From Arbacia lixula (Eukaryota; Echinodermata; Echinoidea; Arbacioida; Arbaciidae), in contig OZ022581.1 in NCBI GenBank assembly GCA_963669155.1, forward strand, positions 16,327,027 to 16,391,026: 64,000 nucleotides of DNA, given 5' to 3'. The translations under genes and the position numbers were made by a program. Positions within the stretch are counted from its first letter, which is position 1. Each line of letters starts with the position of its first letter. The notes under the pieces were generated by a model. The model was not told the origin of the DNA and made no database searches. It worked only from the letters and a program-made list of their open reading frames with translations. Shown piece by piece: positions 12,124 to 25,159 of this stretch.

Positions 12124-14707
12124 ACACAGAAGAAATGTCGTTTGATACGGGTAAGGCTCCTGGCGTTACCAAAGCAATAAAATGTTGGCGCACGTATCAC
12201 GTGATCAAAGCAACGCGCTCGGCCAGGGAGTGGCGCCGTTAATTTGCAGGTGAAGACAGGCTAGTACCATAATCATACCACGAGAAGACAACGTTCATTC
12301 TGCTTACCTTTTTCATTACGGGTCCTGTTCTGGAAGAGTACAACCAGCGGGCAGTGTCGGTCACCGCTCCGTGGTCAGTTTATCTTGGCTTACGAGCTGT
12401 TTGGCATTCCATATCCAAATTATTCAACAAACTGGTCTAGCTGCAGTGGACTTATCGTGCTCAATTGCCATAGGTGTTGTATGGCTCGCTTGCGTAGGAC
12501 TGGTCGCAAAGGAGAAATGCTGTCAATACTAGACCCAAAGCATACTTTGTTTACTAGAGAACTAAAATAGTATGTCAAACAATTTCGTCGGTTTTTCATT
12601 TCCACATTTACTTTTTAAACATACTCCTTAGACAGGTAGGGAAATATTTTGAAACGTTCAGCCTTGAAGCAACAAATTGAGAATTTATGCAAACGTCCAC
12701 GATCGCCTGATAAAGACGGCCAAAATAGCACAGCCAGTCTGCCAAGCATACTTCAGCCCTCATTATCGGCTCCCAAAATAGACAGCATCATAACAAATCG
12801 TCTAGCTTCGGAGTGAAAATAAGGCTAAGACGAATTTAGATCAATCAGTGTACCCCTATTTTAGCACTCGGAAACTCCTCTGCATTACTGCTGATGCACC
12901 TCGTGAGGGACTTAATACATTTCGAAATGTACGATAACATAGATCCGTATAGAATGCACTACATGTGTTATATCACGTATTCGGTCATGTACTCACGTAC
13001 TTGCAATAGAATCACTGTGCTGCACTAGGTTTGAACGATGACCATTTGGACGTTTTATTACAAAATCAACAGTATGGCGTGCAATGCTGAAAGTTGATTT
13101 AAGATTTCAAGGAGCATTTATAAATAGTCAGAGAGGAGCTTGTTATGTTGATAGTATGGTAGCAGCATCCATGAGTAAGGGGCAATTGATAGTGGAGCAG
13201 TCTTTCTCACATGCTGTATGTTTCTTTATTCCTGCTGCACTCTACAATTTTATTTGTATCATGAGTATTGATTATATTCCAAACATCAACCTTCTAATAA
13301 CACCAGCCTAGACTTGTCATTGCTATAGGAAATTGGAAGTAGTAAACGTAGCTTGTGTGATAAGTGTTTTGAATTTGTGGCAAATAATAACATGTTACAT
13401 ATGGAATGGAGACTATTCTAAAGCTGAAAACGCGGACCAGTTTAGCGTCAATAGATTGATTGATTGATGCCGTGCTTGAGCTTGACCTGGGAAGCGAGGA
13501 GACCTCGTTCTCTAGATTCAATCGAGTGTAGCTTATTCCTAAGCGTTTCGATTTGTTTTCCTGTCATGCGTTATAGCACAACTGACGATGGACGGGCAAC
13601 AATATAGTAATTGTGTTTTAGTAATGCAGAAAGCTTTTACAGTGGTGGAATGATTGTGACATTTTCAGATGGTGTTTAATGTGCTGTAAAAGTAGAAATG
13701 CATGTTAACCGACAGTTTCTTCTATTATACTTTTTATATTGGAGTTATAAAGGGTTATGTACTTTGTTTTTCACGCATGTATGTGATGCGTGATAGCGAG
13801 TGGCTTTGTGTATATCATGACTATTTGACCCGAATAAAAACATGAATAAGTCATACTAGAAGAGTTTTCAATATATCAATCATTATTATGTATACTCAGC
13901 TGCAATTTATAACTACTCTTCCCAAATTCTGTGCGAAGCAATACATGTAAACCGCTTTGGCTATGGTTCTTTTCAACATACTAAGTTCATACCATATTTA
14001 GTCAAATTATCAGTGAAATTTACTGAATACTCTATTGTGATATAATGTTGGGTGTGTGAAAAGAAGACATTCAACACTGAATACTATATTAGTACAGCCA
14101 CGTTTGCTATTTCAGGACCGATGGTTCAAATGTTTATTTCGCCTCACTACACGGTAAAAACGCAAATTCGTAAGGAAGCCCCTTATATCCGATACCAAGC
14201 AAAAAACAGAATCATAATTAAGTGGTGTGGGTTCCAAATTGCACGGATTCCGAGAGATAAACAGCAGTTTCGTTGCTTAGTTCAATTATGTTCAGAAGCT
14301 GGGTGGTCTGTAAAGGATCATGGACGGGTTTCTTGAAGCTATAACAACTCTAACTTAAGCTCCAAGTCGAGAAGTGCTGTCACGGTTTCAAATTATTCAC
14401 GTCGAGTCATGGTATTTGTGTATTGGCGGGGGAAAGTTTCATGATGTGATTTCCCCCAATACATGGACATGCATATCCTGACACTCAAAGATAAGGCAGA
14501 ATATACGATTCTTAATTATATGTGCACGTTATTTTGTCCGATTTCAGTTTTGCCCGTTTTTTTTTCATTCCAGTAGCAAATCATAGATTCAATTTGCATT
14601 CTCCCAATCGAATCTGAATCGGTGAATGTAATAACCGTTGCCTCGCAGCTAGGGAATAGGTGTAGATTTGATACGAAAACGACTTATTCTTTATTCTTTG
14701 TCTCCAA

Positions 14708-14760
14708 CTAGCAACAACTAATACTGTGTATTCAGAGTGCATTCCATCCATTGAAAGCGT
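14708..14760 (+). mobile_element. Fragment of MITE-like family A
   Basis: The words CCAACTAGCAACAACTAAT and GAGTGCATTCCATCCATT match the internal part of the elements at 3531 and (inverted) 29536. The terminal repeats are missing, so this is a decayed remnant. Confidence 0.6.
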
Positions 14761-16884
14761 ATTGCTCTAGATAGGTGAACTTCATAATTCATAACAGGCG
14801 TTCAAGAGGAGATTTCTCATTGATTTGAATTCATTTTAAAATCGGTTAGTTGGAACCTACATAGCACTCCTCGACTTTAGAACTGGAGTTCGGGTTATCA
14901 TCTTCTCAAGAAACCGACCCTCGGGCTAAGTGTAGAAAGTATTACACAAAACCTGGCAAAATGTTTAGGCTTCATGTACAATTTACCAAAGTCAGGTTGG
15001 ATAAAAATCTGTCAATTTTGCAGCGTCGTCCGTTCTGTTTTTCCCATTCAAATGTTTTTTTTTAGTGAAACTGAAAGCAATTGAACAGGCATCGCGTAAT
15101 GTTTCACGGTTAACATTGACAACAAGCATGGACGAAATGCGAGACTTTGTGCGCTTCGAAAGGCTTCGGGATTTGTTGGAAATTGCTCTCGGCTGAATCA
15201 ATGGCCCTAAGGCCAGCTGCGTCGCTTTATCATTCTCATTTTCCTTGACCAATTCTTGCTATTACGAAGCCGTCCTCTAGAGTAATCATGTGAAGGCAAC
15301 GAGTCGAGAAAAATCGAGCAAAGAAACCCTATTTTCGAACGAACTCTTATAAAATGGATAATGGTGGCTTTGATTTTCACCGAGACGTTGCCCTAAAGAG
15401 CATTTTGCCGTTGTTTATAAGGCTAGGTTACGACTGCCCGCCCTTTTATGCGGCAATTGTCCCTCTTGTTAGACGTATCCATTAATAACGATTTTATTTC
15501 ATATTATTTGAAGGAGCGGAGTTTGCTTGAAAGGGTGAAAACAGTTGTTATTGAAATGATCAAATAGGACGGAGAGCTAATTGAATTACCAGCACAGTCG
15601 CGACGTGAAGGTTTTTTTTTTTAAACTATTCCCTCTTGAACATCTTCCAAGACAATGTAAATACTTAGAAGAATCCAGGCGTTAAAATAAAATGTAAGTT
15701 CAGATAAAAAAAATCGAAACCGTCTTCTTGCGGACTGATTCATGTTGCCTCTGTCAGGATTAATAGAATCCTCCAATCAATCTCGAAACTTGCTTCGATT
15801 GGTGGCATTCCAGAGATATCAATATCACGTAAGGAAGCGCACTGATCGTACCCAATATCCGAACCTCGCGTACGTTCTGTATATTGACGTAACTCCATTC
15901 CAAAGACCTTCCCCTTACTGCAGCAAGAGACCTTTGCGGTTAACCAAATATTGCTCGAAGAAAGAAAGATATTAAAGTGGGGATGCAGTAGAAGTCACTC
16001 TCAGGCAGGGGAAATAATTGATGTGAAATCTGAGTAGGCAATACTGTTAATTCATTGCATCTTGCGTAGGAAATGGAAATTCAATCTAAATCTTACAAGA
16101 TGGCCTTTTAGAGAGTGCACTTTAAGCGTGTTAAGCTCCGGTTTGGTTTGTATTTTATGGTGATTTTTGCGCAATAAATCTATCATTGTACTTAAATCTT
16201 CATGAAAGTTCGTCAGGACGATGAATGTATATAAAAAACATTCCGTTATGTTCTTTCAAGCTCCTACCATTGGAAAATCCAGACCTGTCCAGGCGAATGT
16301 GGAAAGTAGGAACATATAACGTGACCAGACTACACAAATTAATATGAAATTTTACATTACCGAATGACCTATCACATAAGCACTTGACATAGAATCAGAT
16401 CCGTTGAAGTATTAAACAAAGGTAGACATTGCGGGTAATATTCATAGTTTTACTAAAAGAAATATTTTTCTTCATTTGTTGGTAAGAAGTTATAAAGGAC
16501 GCAAAGCAATGGGAAGATGACAATGAATAATGTACCTCTACTATCATGAACATTAACATAGGAAAAGTGATCGTACATTTAATATTTAGCAGTAATCTAG
16601 TAGGCCCCGACTACACATTTACTTTCTTTTAAATTGTTGAATGTGAAATGTATGAAATGACAAAGCACCGACGAGATAGGAAAGCTGGCAGTGAACAGTG
16701 ATCTTGGTATAGTGTTAGTGGATGTGGGTAAGAGTCCCAAGTCCACAGCTGTGCCTGTTTGAAAACGTCGCGTTGGTATCGGGGCAGGAGGAGTGACCCA
16801 TAGCATCGAGCGGAAGCCCTCCTCCTTATATGACCGTTAGTCACCGCAATTGCAAACCGTGGTTCCTTATCCTGCTAGTCGCAT

Positions 16885-17480
16885 CCCCCTCTCCTCTCCT
16901 CTCCTCTCTCCCCCCTCTCCCAGACCTTTCTCTTTCCCTCTCTTTCTCTCTCTCTTTCCCTCTCTTTCTATCTATCTCTCTCTCCCTCTCCCCCCCCCTC
17001 TCTCCCTCTCTCTCTCTCTCAATCTTTCTCTCTCACGTTGTTTCCCCATAACTTCTAGGTTCCCGCTCTACTCCTGTTTTTTCCCCTCTCTTACATGTCT
17101 TATGTCTCTCTTCACTCCTCATGCTTCGCGCTCTCTCTCTTACATTTCTCATCCCTTCCGTTCTTCTCTATCGCGTCTGTTAGCTTTTCCCCCTTTTTGA
17201 TGTAAATTCCTCTTTTTTATGCTTTATTCATCGACACATGTCCTTCGCTCTTGTATTATATATCTTCTCTCCTCTACACGTTTCCTCTGTCTGTCACCAT
17301 GGCCGAAGTCATCCATCACTCCATCCTCTTCTCCCGACGTGTCTCCCGTGTATTACTTTCCTCCGTCCATTTTCTCTGCTTTGTCTTTTGATTCTGTCTG
17401 TCCCCCTCCCCCCTCTCTCCCTCGCCATGGTGATCCCACATCCTCTGTGCTCCCACTTGACCCGATCTCGCTAATCTAGC
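16885..17480. repeat. CT-rich pyrimidine tract
   Basis: A dense CTCTCT/CCCTCTC microsatellite (16885-17035) continues as interrupted pyrimidine-rich DNA to about 17480. It includes a C8 stretch near 16990. Frames across it, up to 116 codons, are serine, leucine and proline repeats and are not genes. The purine strand could form H-DNA or a triplex. Confidence 0.9.
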
Positions 17481-20400
17481 GCATGTGGGGGATGAGTCTC
17501 GAAATTGCCGAAAGCTTGACCTAACAGGCAAAGGCAGAAATGGGGCGACCGTTTGTCGTGAAATAAGCACAAAAGACACCCGGACACTAAACACGTTAAA
17601 TGGATCATTTTGTGCCAATGAGCACATAATAAATGACAATGAAATTACTTTCTATTTTCCTGTCACTCGATGCTAATTGTCCCCCTTTTCCATCAGTTAT
17701 TAGCCATGGGTTAGTAAGTGTAAGGCATTAAAATTAATTTTGAACAGTTCACTTCAACCCAACAACATGGTTTGCTATTTGAAGATAGATTGGGCTGCAT
17801 TTCACTAGTTGGTTCCTGTGAAACACACCATTTTCATGAACGAGATTAGGAACATTTTGAGAAAATACGAAAAATACATGATGATTTATCGGTTCGTAAG
17901 TGAATTACGACATGTGGTGGTAATGACTTTGATAATGCAGAACGTGTTAAAATTTGTCTAACAGGTCTTCATCATGAGTATCATATTGTGATGAACTTTA
18001 CAGAAGGTTCGACGGAACAGAACACAACGGTTAGAGGTGTGAACAAAAACAAGTTCTCTCAAAAGGTGGAGTGCTACAGAGCGGTCTTACCAGCAAAGAC
18101 TCACATACCGAGTGTGATAAGAGGGTTGCATATTCTCCATAAACGAAATCTCAATAGAATATAAAAATCACTCCGCATGCACTTTCTGGTGGCGTTTAGC
18201 TTGGGTCGCTTTGAAATCAGCCGAACAGGTGTGTGGAGCTAGAGTTTCTGATCTGACTGTGAGCATAGGGAGGAGAAGGAGGGGCACAGGCTCTCACATT
18301 CTTCACTCCATAGTGCGCCGAATCCGTGTTTGTTTTCACCTGAAGAATTCTTACCCTCTTCGTGGTTTCGTCAGCTCCCGAATGCTCACTAATTCGACCT
18401 AGATGCTCTACAGGGGCGGAAACACGAAGTAAGAAAACTATGGAAAACGTGTTTTTATCGCTTCTTTAACTCGTTCTGTGCCAGATAAAGAGCTATTCGG
18501 TTAGATCTGTGTTACTTGTGCAAGAATGCCTTAATGGCGCTGATATGGTTAACTATCTCACATTCTTATTGACTGACTGCATTCGATTTATAATACATGT
18601 AACTCCTGTGAGAACTTTGTCCAAAATGTGCACACCTATTGTAGGGTTCACGACACAAGAATGAGACTCAGAGAATGACGCTGAAGTCGTGAACCTGGGG
18701 GTAGAAACCGTTCTTCACATGAATCCTTATTAATTATGTCGTTCTACGCATTTGGTGCCTTCATTTTCAATTTGATACACAGAACACATTCAAAATCAGT
18801 GATGTCAAAGGTGGATGCAATTGATCTAAAAACAAAATCCTAATTATAGGCGTGTTAGCACGAATGAGCTTGGGAGCCTATGGCACACGGCAGACATGCC
18901 TTCTAGCTAGTACCATGTCAACCTTTGGTATTTATTTCAATTCGTCATGAAGCAAGCAATGCGTTATAAATAGCACATTTCAGTGACATTTTGCCCGCTG
19001 AGAGATCTGTCTTCCCAGTTATCGCCAAATATTTTGACACTAATCACCCCATTTAGTTTTCATATCACGGTTGGCCAGAATGTGCCCTAGGTCACTTTCA
19101 AATAATCAGCCCAGCACCCCTCATTCCCATTCTCTACTCCGTGTCAAAAGAAAATGACCCGAGTCCATAGTTCTTGTTTCTATAATCTGAACAAGGACTT
19201 GTCCCTGGCCCTTCAGTTTAAATGACAGGTTTACTTTGAAGCTGTTCTTTACCCATATTGCGGGGCGCAGTGTTTGGTGGAGTTTTTGCGAACAAAACAC
19301 TTTCTAAGAATTCAGGAGGCTAATTTTCGGACGTGCTTTGGAATCGGGTTTGATCGATCGAAGTTTCGATGCATGCTGCGTGTTATCCTCCTTATGATCG
19401 ATGTAGCACGAAACCTAGTGTACACGGGAGGGACCAACACGAAAATATGTAAGGCTCTCATCGTGCAGACAATAGCAGTTTTCAATCCAAAAAGGACTCA
19501 CCCATAGGTATACACTACTGCAGTTTAAGTTAACAGCGTGTCTTATGCTGTAATTTTCCTTTAAATGAAAGATCATGGTGGAATAACCTTCATCACGTCT
19601 GAACTTGCGACCCAAGGCCTAGTTCCATTTTCGGTTACACCCTCTCTATCTACGATATCCCTCTTCATTGCTCGAGATGCTCTGGTCGCAGCGTGACGGC
19701 CGTTCCCTCTCCACACACGTGCAAGGTGTCACCTACGTGCCCGGGCCATGCACCAGTAGCATGAGTGGTGTGGTGTGAAATCACATACCATGGGATCGAT
19801 GGCGTTTGAATGTAGGACGCGTGTGACCGACGCACGTCTTCATATTGACTGGTAGTGGCTCGATGTCAAGTTTTCCCCTCCACCCCTCCCCCATCATGAC
19901 TTACCATCATGTCAAACATTCATCCCCACCTCCCTGGCATGACGCATGTTGATCAAGGTGGACACCACAGAACCCTTCCATAATGGAACAAGAACCAGAG
20001 GCACGCCCCTGCAGACATCCTACCAATATGGATAGGGGTGTAAAATGGAACCATCATCAGGAGGTCCTCACCCTCCACGCTTAAAATCGAGACAAGCGAC
20101 TCGCAGTAGAGTAGAAGGTTAATCGATCCCCTTCACCGCACGACACATTATCATTGCAACTGTCACCATACATCTACTACCAGGCCAAGTGGCAAACATT
20201 CACCCTTTGCACTAAACCCATTTTGTGCTTCGACGCTCGACTTTGCGATTAGTGTAATGGTGCCAATTATCACTAAATACTCCACTATGAAGACTACAAT
20301 AAGCAGTAAAAATTTTAAGGGAAGGGTGTAATAGGTGTTTAGTATGTCACAAATCATGGACTATGAAGATTATGGCGATCATACCGCAGCACCCATCCAC

Positions 20401-21386
20401 CACTACGCACCCTGCCCTATACCACAACCCACCCCAAGAGGGGAATTCGTCCTGCACCCTTCGTGCGTTTAACAAGATATTCGACATGACAGCAAGGTGA
20501 AGGATGTAGGTGACGGGGGACATGAGTTCACGCTGGCGCATTAATTACTCCCAAACATGTGTGCCATTTCTCCCACGTGAGATAGCTCGGTAAAGGGGGC
20601 CGTGGTACGGTTAACCGCGGGAACCACGACAGGTGAATTACCACGAGCTGTAGGGATGCTGGAGATACAAATCTCAGTTTGATACATGTTTCACATGAGG
20701 TTTAAAGAGCCTGGTGACATTGTTTTGACAGTTGTGCTGCATGCCTCGGGCGTAACATCTCCATGTTCACTGTTCGGACATGTTTGTGATGTCTCTATCA
20801 TGTACATGAACATGCTCTAGGATGCAGGTGTGCAAGGCTTATTTTTTTTTTTAGTGAGGGTGACGTAATTGTGAGAATGCATGGCTCCTTGAAAAAGAGT
20901 AATCCATTAAATGCCTGGGTATCTTACACGGTAACTTATTGTTAATACGAGCAATTGACGTACACCGGATTAGGGAACATCATTAAGCAACTTACCGAAG
21001 TCAATCTATCTTCATATTAGTTCTTGAATGGGCTTTGTCGTATGAGTATAATCGGCCCCTTTTCGGAAATAAGTTGTCATGTTTTCCTTACCTGTTTGTG
21101 CTACAAAAGTAACGTGCAAAACAAACTTGACTCAGAGTTACGGGATGTTACTTTCCTTCACTCTGGCTTCCGTAAACATACATTAATCCTCACAGTACCA
21201 AGGCTTATGTTTTCACATTGCTTTGCTACATTACTTGCTGACAATGGTAATGAAAGGGTTAATACGAAATATGTTATTTGCTGCCGCTGGACATTGGCAA
21301 GGACCGTCCAGGGACTTTGCCCCTCGGCCTTGACCAATTGCTATGTAGTTATGTTTTTGCTTTGCCGCGGCGCGAAGATATCGAAG

Positions 21387-21412
21387 GCGGCGACGGCGAC
21401 GGCGACGGCGAG
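21387..21412. repeat. (GGCGAC)n hexanucleotide repeat
   Basis: About four units of a CpG-rich hexamer. It encodes alternating Ala-Thr on one strand and poly-Arg on the other, and so creates spurious protein-like frames. Confidence 0.9.
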
Positions 21413-21739
21413 CGGGAGTGCATGGTAAACTGCGCTGTTGTGTGAAATACATTAACCATGTTAACGCAGTCTCCCAATGTGCCCTCCCTGAAAGCATGCT
21501 AAGCATGATGAGCGCTAGGCAGTTCCACCGTACTCATGACACAGTTCACAGCAGGTGGTACTCCAGCGTTCTCATGAACCTACTCCGAATGGAGTTCATC
21601 GCCATCGAAGCAGCGGCGTCGCAGAAGAGGCAGGTGGGAGGAGCGTGATTTACCATGTCCTCGCTCGTAACACTACAACCATCATGACCATGAATGTGTG
21701 AAGTTTACCAAATTGCTATTGTCGTGCTGTATTCAAATA

Positions 21740-21880
21740 ATTCGTTACTGATAGTAACCCCATAGCCTGTCCGAGGTTTGTCCGACTAGCAACGACTTAG
21801 AGTGCATTCAACCCATTGAGAAATGCAAGTGAATGTAATAATTCGTCACTACTCAGTTTAAAGGGAGGAAATTGTGAAGA
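21740..21880 (+). mobile_element. Degenerate copy of MITE-like family A
   Basis: It shares TTCGTTACTGATAGTAACCC, GAGGTTTGTCCGACTAGCAA, GAGTGCATTCAACCCATT and GTGAATGTAATAATTCGTCA with the complete elements. Terminal inverted repeats are not recognisable. Confidence 0.65.
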
Positions 21881-24425
21881 CTATACAGTAATCTATAAAT
21901 TGGTGAGGGGCATGTATGTCTTCTTTTATGTTCTCCAAAAAATTAGTTTTCCCTCCGAGGCACTCCCGTTGTGCTTATGTGGCTGACGACGCCCCGATAA
22001 CCATGGTAACCAAGAAGTGTTGTTTGAAGGTCAGGCCTATCATGGGGCACATCCGTGCCGCCTGAATGTTACCTGACGCTGGAGCGCAGAAGCTGCGAGA
22101 GGTTCACCGTAGCAACAGTATCCAACAGACGCCGACAAGAGCAGACCGCTGTGCCATTTATTCCTCGATCTTCCGATTCACGTACGGTGCTCTCTCCTCG
22201 CTAATGTTCTTGTTACATTTTGATAGAAATTGTATTAACCGAGGCTGTAACCGTACCTTGAGAAACACCGTCGAACTACAGCACAACGCGGTGTATCAGC
22301 AGGGGGAACAATGAGAGAAAAATACTGTCAATTTTCCCATTTGAAGAAGGAATGACGGTTAACTATCTGTTGTAACTTGTAACTTGAAGCATATGAAAAA
22401 AACCCCTTGAAATATAGAATGCACATAAACACACTCCATGTGACATTTGCTTAGCCTGCTCTCCCTTACAGCATTATCGTGATTGTTGGAAAGGAAGCAA
22501 TTAATTTGTCGTACTCGTTCACACAATTTAAATGGAGAATTGGAATTCACTAAAAAAAGTACACTATCGAAAATTCGAAGTACTTGACAAATTTGTGTCA
22601 TTCTTCTATTCTTGTCTGATATTCATCCATCTGCAACTAATTCTATGTTGCTACCTCTTTCGATGTTCTATTATTAAAACAATCTCGATCAGGATATTGA
22701 TGATGGAGATGAAGAATATGCATTTCCCTTCTGTGTCTTTAAAATACATCGTGACTGTACAGTGACCATCGTGTAGTCGTTTTAGTCTGATTAATCTTCT
22801 GCTTGATCCTTTTCGGTCCATGACAAAGTTTTTTGGCATTTTTTCCTTCACATTTTTGGGCGTGTGTGTGTGTGACGCCTGCATGCATGCCGAGCTCCCG
22901 ATGGAGAACACCGGAGAGGATGAATTATGGCGAACCAATCGCCAGATCCCTGCGATCGGTTTTCTCTCCGTTTATTGGACTCCTGTTGACAGTTCACGTC
23001 CCATCGTCATCCTATTGTTGTCGGATATTGTTCTTTCCTCGCATACGAGGCTGATATGGGTGTTCCAGTCAGAATTTCGAGTCGGTGACGTAAATCTGGA
23101 TATGGCCGTTGACTTCTGAAATATTTTCTTGTTGGATTTGATACGTTTTCCTGGGAAACGGGGACAGTGCATTCTCTGTGTAAGCGCTTACGTAGCCTTC
23201 CTCATTTCCGAGCAAAGTCAATATTTGAGGAATGCCGCCGATTCGATTGAAAATACGTGAACAAAATGCTTAAGCAGAGTAATACATGTATAAACAACAG
23301 CCAGTTCTTTTTTGTTTGACTTGCAATTTACACCTGAAGTCCCTCTGTTAAAGATTAGGTCGTTGTGTTTTGCTTCGAAAGTCGTTAACATCCCCAGAGT
23401 GAATGCATTTGTTTAACGGCCGAGATAACACTACTTCTAAGTTATTGATAATTTGAAGGACTGGAAAATGGACATTTATGGGTGATTACGGGTAAATGTT
23501 AATGCTAAAAATCGAGTAAAATTACTATTGTCCATGTTATCTTGATAAGTCAGTATTAGATGCCTTATGGTTCATAGTCGCACTTGTCTGCTTTAGTGTG
23601 GTAAGAATTTTCATTTTGACAGTGCCATTTACGTGAGGCTCTCGACCCGGGTCTGACCTCTTTACCAGTCCGAGGTGACCCCGTATTCCCGCTATCTATA
23701 CAGGGAAGGTGTCACTTCACGTGGTTGCCAAATGAAAGACACGTTGGCCGCCTGCTGCCTTTGCGGGTAAAGTCAAGTTCCAACAACCACCAATTTTTGA
23801 AGCAACAGGACGCAGATTTATTCAAGGTTCAGAATTTAAGATGGTTTCCTGCGAGCATTGCATGACGATGGTTCGATGAGAATGGACTTGTAGGATGTTT
23901 AGGTTGAAAATGTTATCACTTTCAAACATAATGCCAAGTTTTTAAAATAAGATATTGAAATTCGCGTATTGACTGATTATGTTATAAAAAATATAGGCAT
24001 GAAAGGTATGAATCACTTGCAACATGTAATACTAGCACTTTTTTTTTACTTTCTTGTTCTTTACTCTTATATTCGTCCACATGTGTAGACCAAATTAATG
24101 TACGTATGAGGACTTCCTCCGGGAACAACATAGATGTGACCCCACCCCCCTTCCCCCTCAAAATCATTCTCGGCGCCCTAGACTTTTTGCAGATGCTGCT
24201 TACCCCCCTCATCTTCACTCCGGCTTTACCGTGAGGTGCTGAGTGAAGGAGGTAAAGGAACAGTGCACGAATGCGCTCCTCTATCCGAAATCAACAGATG
24301 AAGATTACCTGCTCTTTTGACTTGAACATGGGACGTTTTTGCACTCAGAGGCAGGTTACTACTACGGTAGTCTTATCTTATCCTCGATTGCGTGTCATAA
24401 TGTTAAGTTTTACGTCATAATGTTT

Positions 24426-24461
24426 GGCGTATGTCATGTACATGGCGTATGTCATGTACAT
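24426..24461. repeat. 18-bp perfect tandem duplication
   Basis: GGCGTATGTCATGTACAT occurs twice head to tail, followed by a partial third unit (GATGTATGCGTCAT). Just upstream, GTCATAATGTT is itself repeated at about 20-bp spacing. Confidence 0.9.
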
Positions 24462-24715
24462 GATGTATGCGTCATTCGGAAAAAGGGGCAGAGATGATTT
24501 TTTTTTTAATTCGATAGCTTCTCTGTTGTTTAATCCTCGAAACGTGAAAGTGGTGATTCACGTGAGAGTTCTACTTGGCGCCTGCCTGGACAACCTAACA
24601 CGAAATGGGGTGTGGCGAGGAAAGTTGTCAAAGCGTTAATTCAATTGTTATATTTGTAGATGACGGACAACAGTCCCCTTGATGGCACTTTTCACGCTAG
24701 TCACTAATATACTGA

Positions 24716-25155
24716 ACTGAACTGTAATGGAACTTATCTCGCTGTGTGCAATCAGTGCATTTATGCATATGTCATACACGTAAATCCTCTTGAGCAGTAG
24801 GGTATCTGGCGCCCAAAGGATTTAAAACATCAAATCCGTATGTGTTCTTTGACCGCGACAGGTATGTAAAGAGGGGTCGTAGTGTGACCGGGGTCGAGAA
24901 CTTTGCAAGCCACCGTTAGGATTCCCAGACTTTACAAGGAACTGCACTGTAATGCACTCAACTCGCTGCGTGCCATTGATAGAGTAATGCACAAATACTC
25001 TCAAGAGCACCAGCTTGTGAAATACGCTGAGGGTTAACATCATCGGCCCCGTCTTACTCACAGGTTAGGCGAAGGTTCTAGAAGTGTTCTTTAACCACGA
25101 CAGGCATGGTGTATTAGGCGGGGTCGCACAGTGTGACCGTGGCCGAGAACTCTCC
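24716..25155. repeat. Diverged tandem duplication, units of about 200 bp
   Basis: The two units align across several blocks. ACTGTAATG is at 24721 and 24946. GTGTTCTTTRACCRCGACAG is at 24842 and 25084. GGTCG.AGTGTGACCG and CGAGAACT also occur in both. Spacing drifts from 225 to 242 bases, so small insertions have built up. Neither copy has a long reading frame. Confidence 0.75.
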
Positions 25156-25159
25156 ATCC

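Larger units (their letters stand above)
11820..16880. other. 5-kb region without a supported gene
   Basis: It contains the small tandem repeats at 11994-12123 and a fragment of the 215-bp element family near 14708-14760. Open frames reach 94 codons (14052-14336 +) with no recognisable motif. The sequence is AT-rich with homopolymer T and A runs. Confidence 0.45.
17481..24425. other. 7-kb region without a supported gene
   Basis: No coding exon was recognised on either strand. Notable items are the GGCGAC repeat (21387-21412), a fragment of element family A (21740-21880) and ordinary AT-rich DNA. Frames of 90-134 codons occur (for example 21024-21428 +) but carry no family motif and partly translate the repeat. 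Confidence 0.45.

Noticed and set aside
16850-17200. 116-codon + strand ORF, Ser/Leu/Pro-rich
   Set aside because: Entirely a product of the CT microsatellite.
21231-21506. Arg-rich minus-strand ORF
   Set aside because: The poly-Arg block comes from the GGCGAC repeat.
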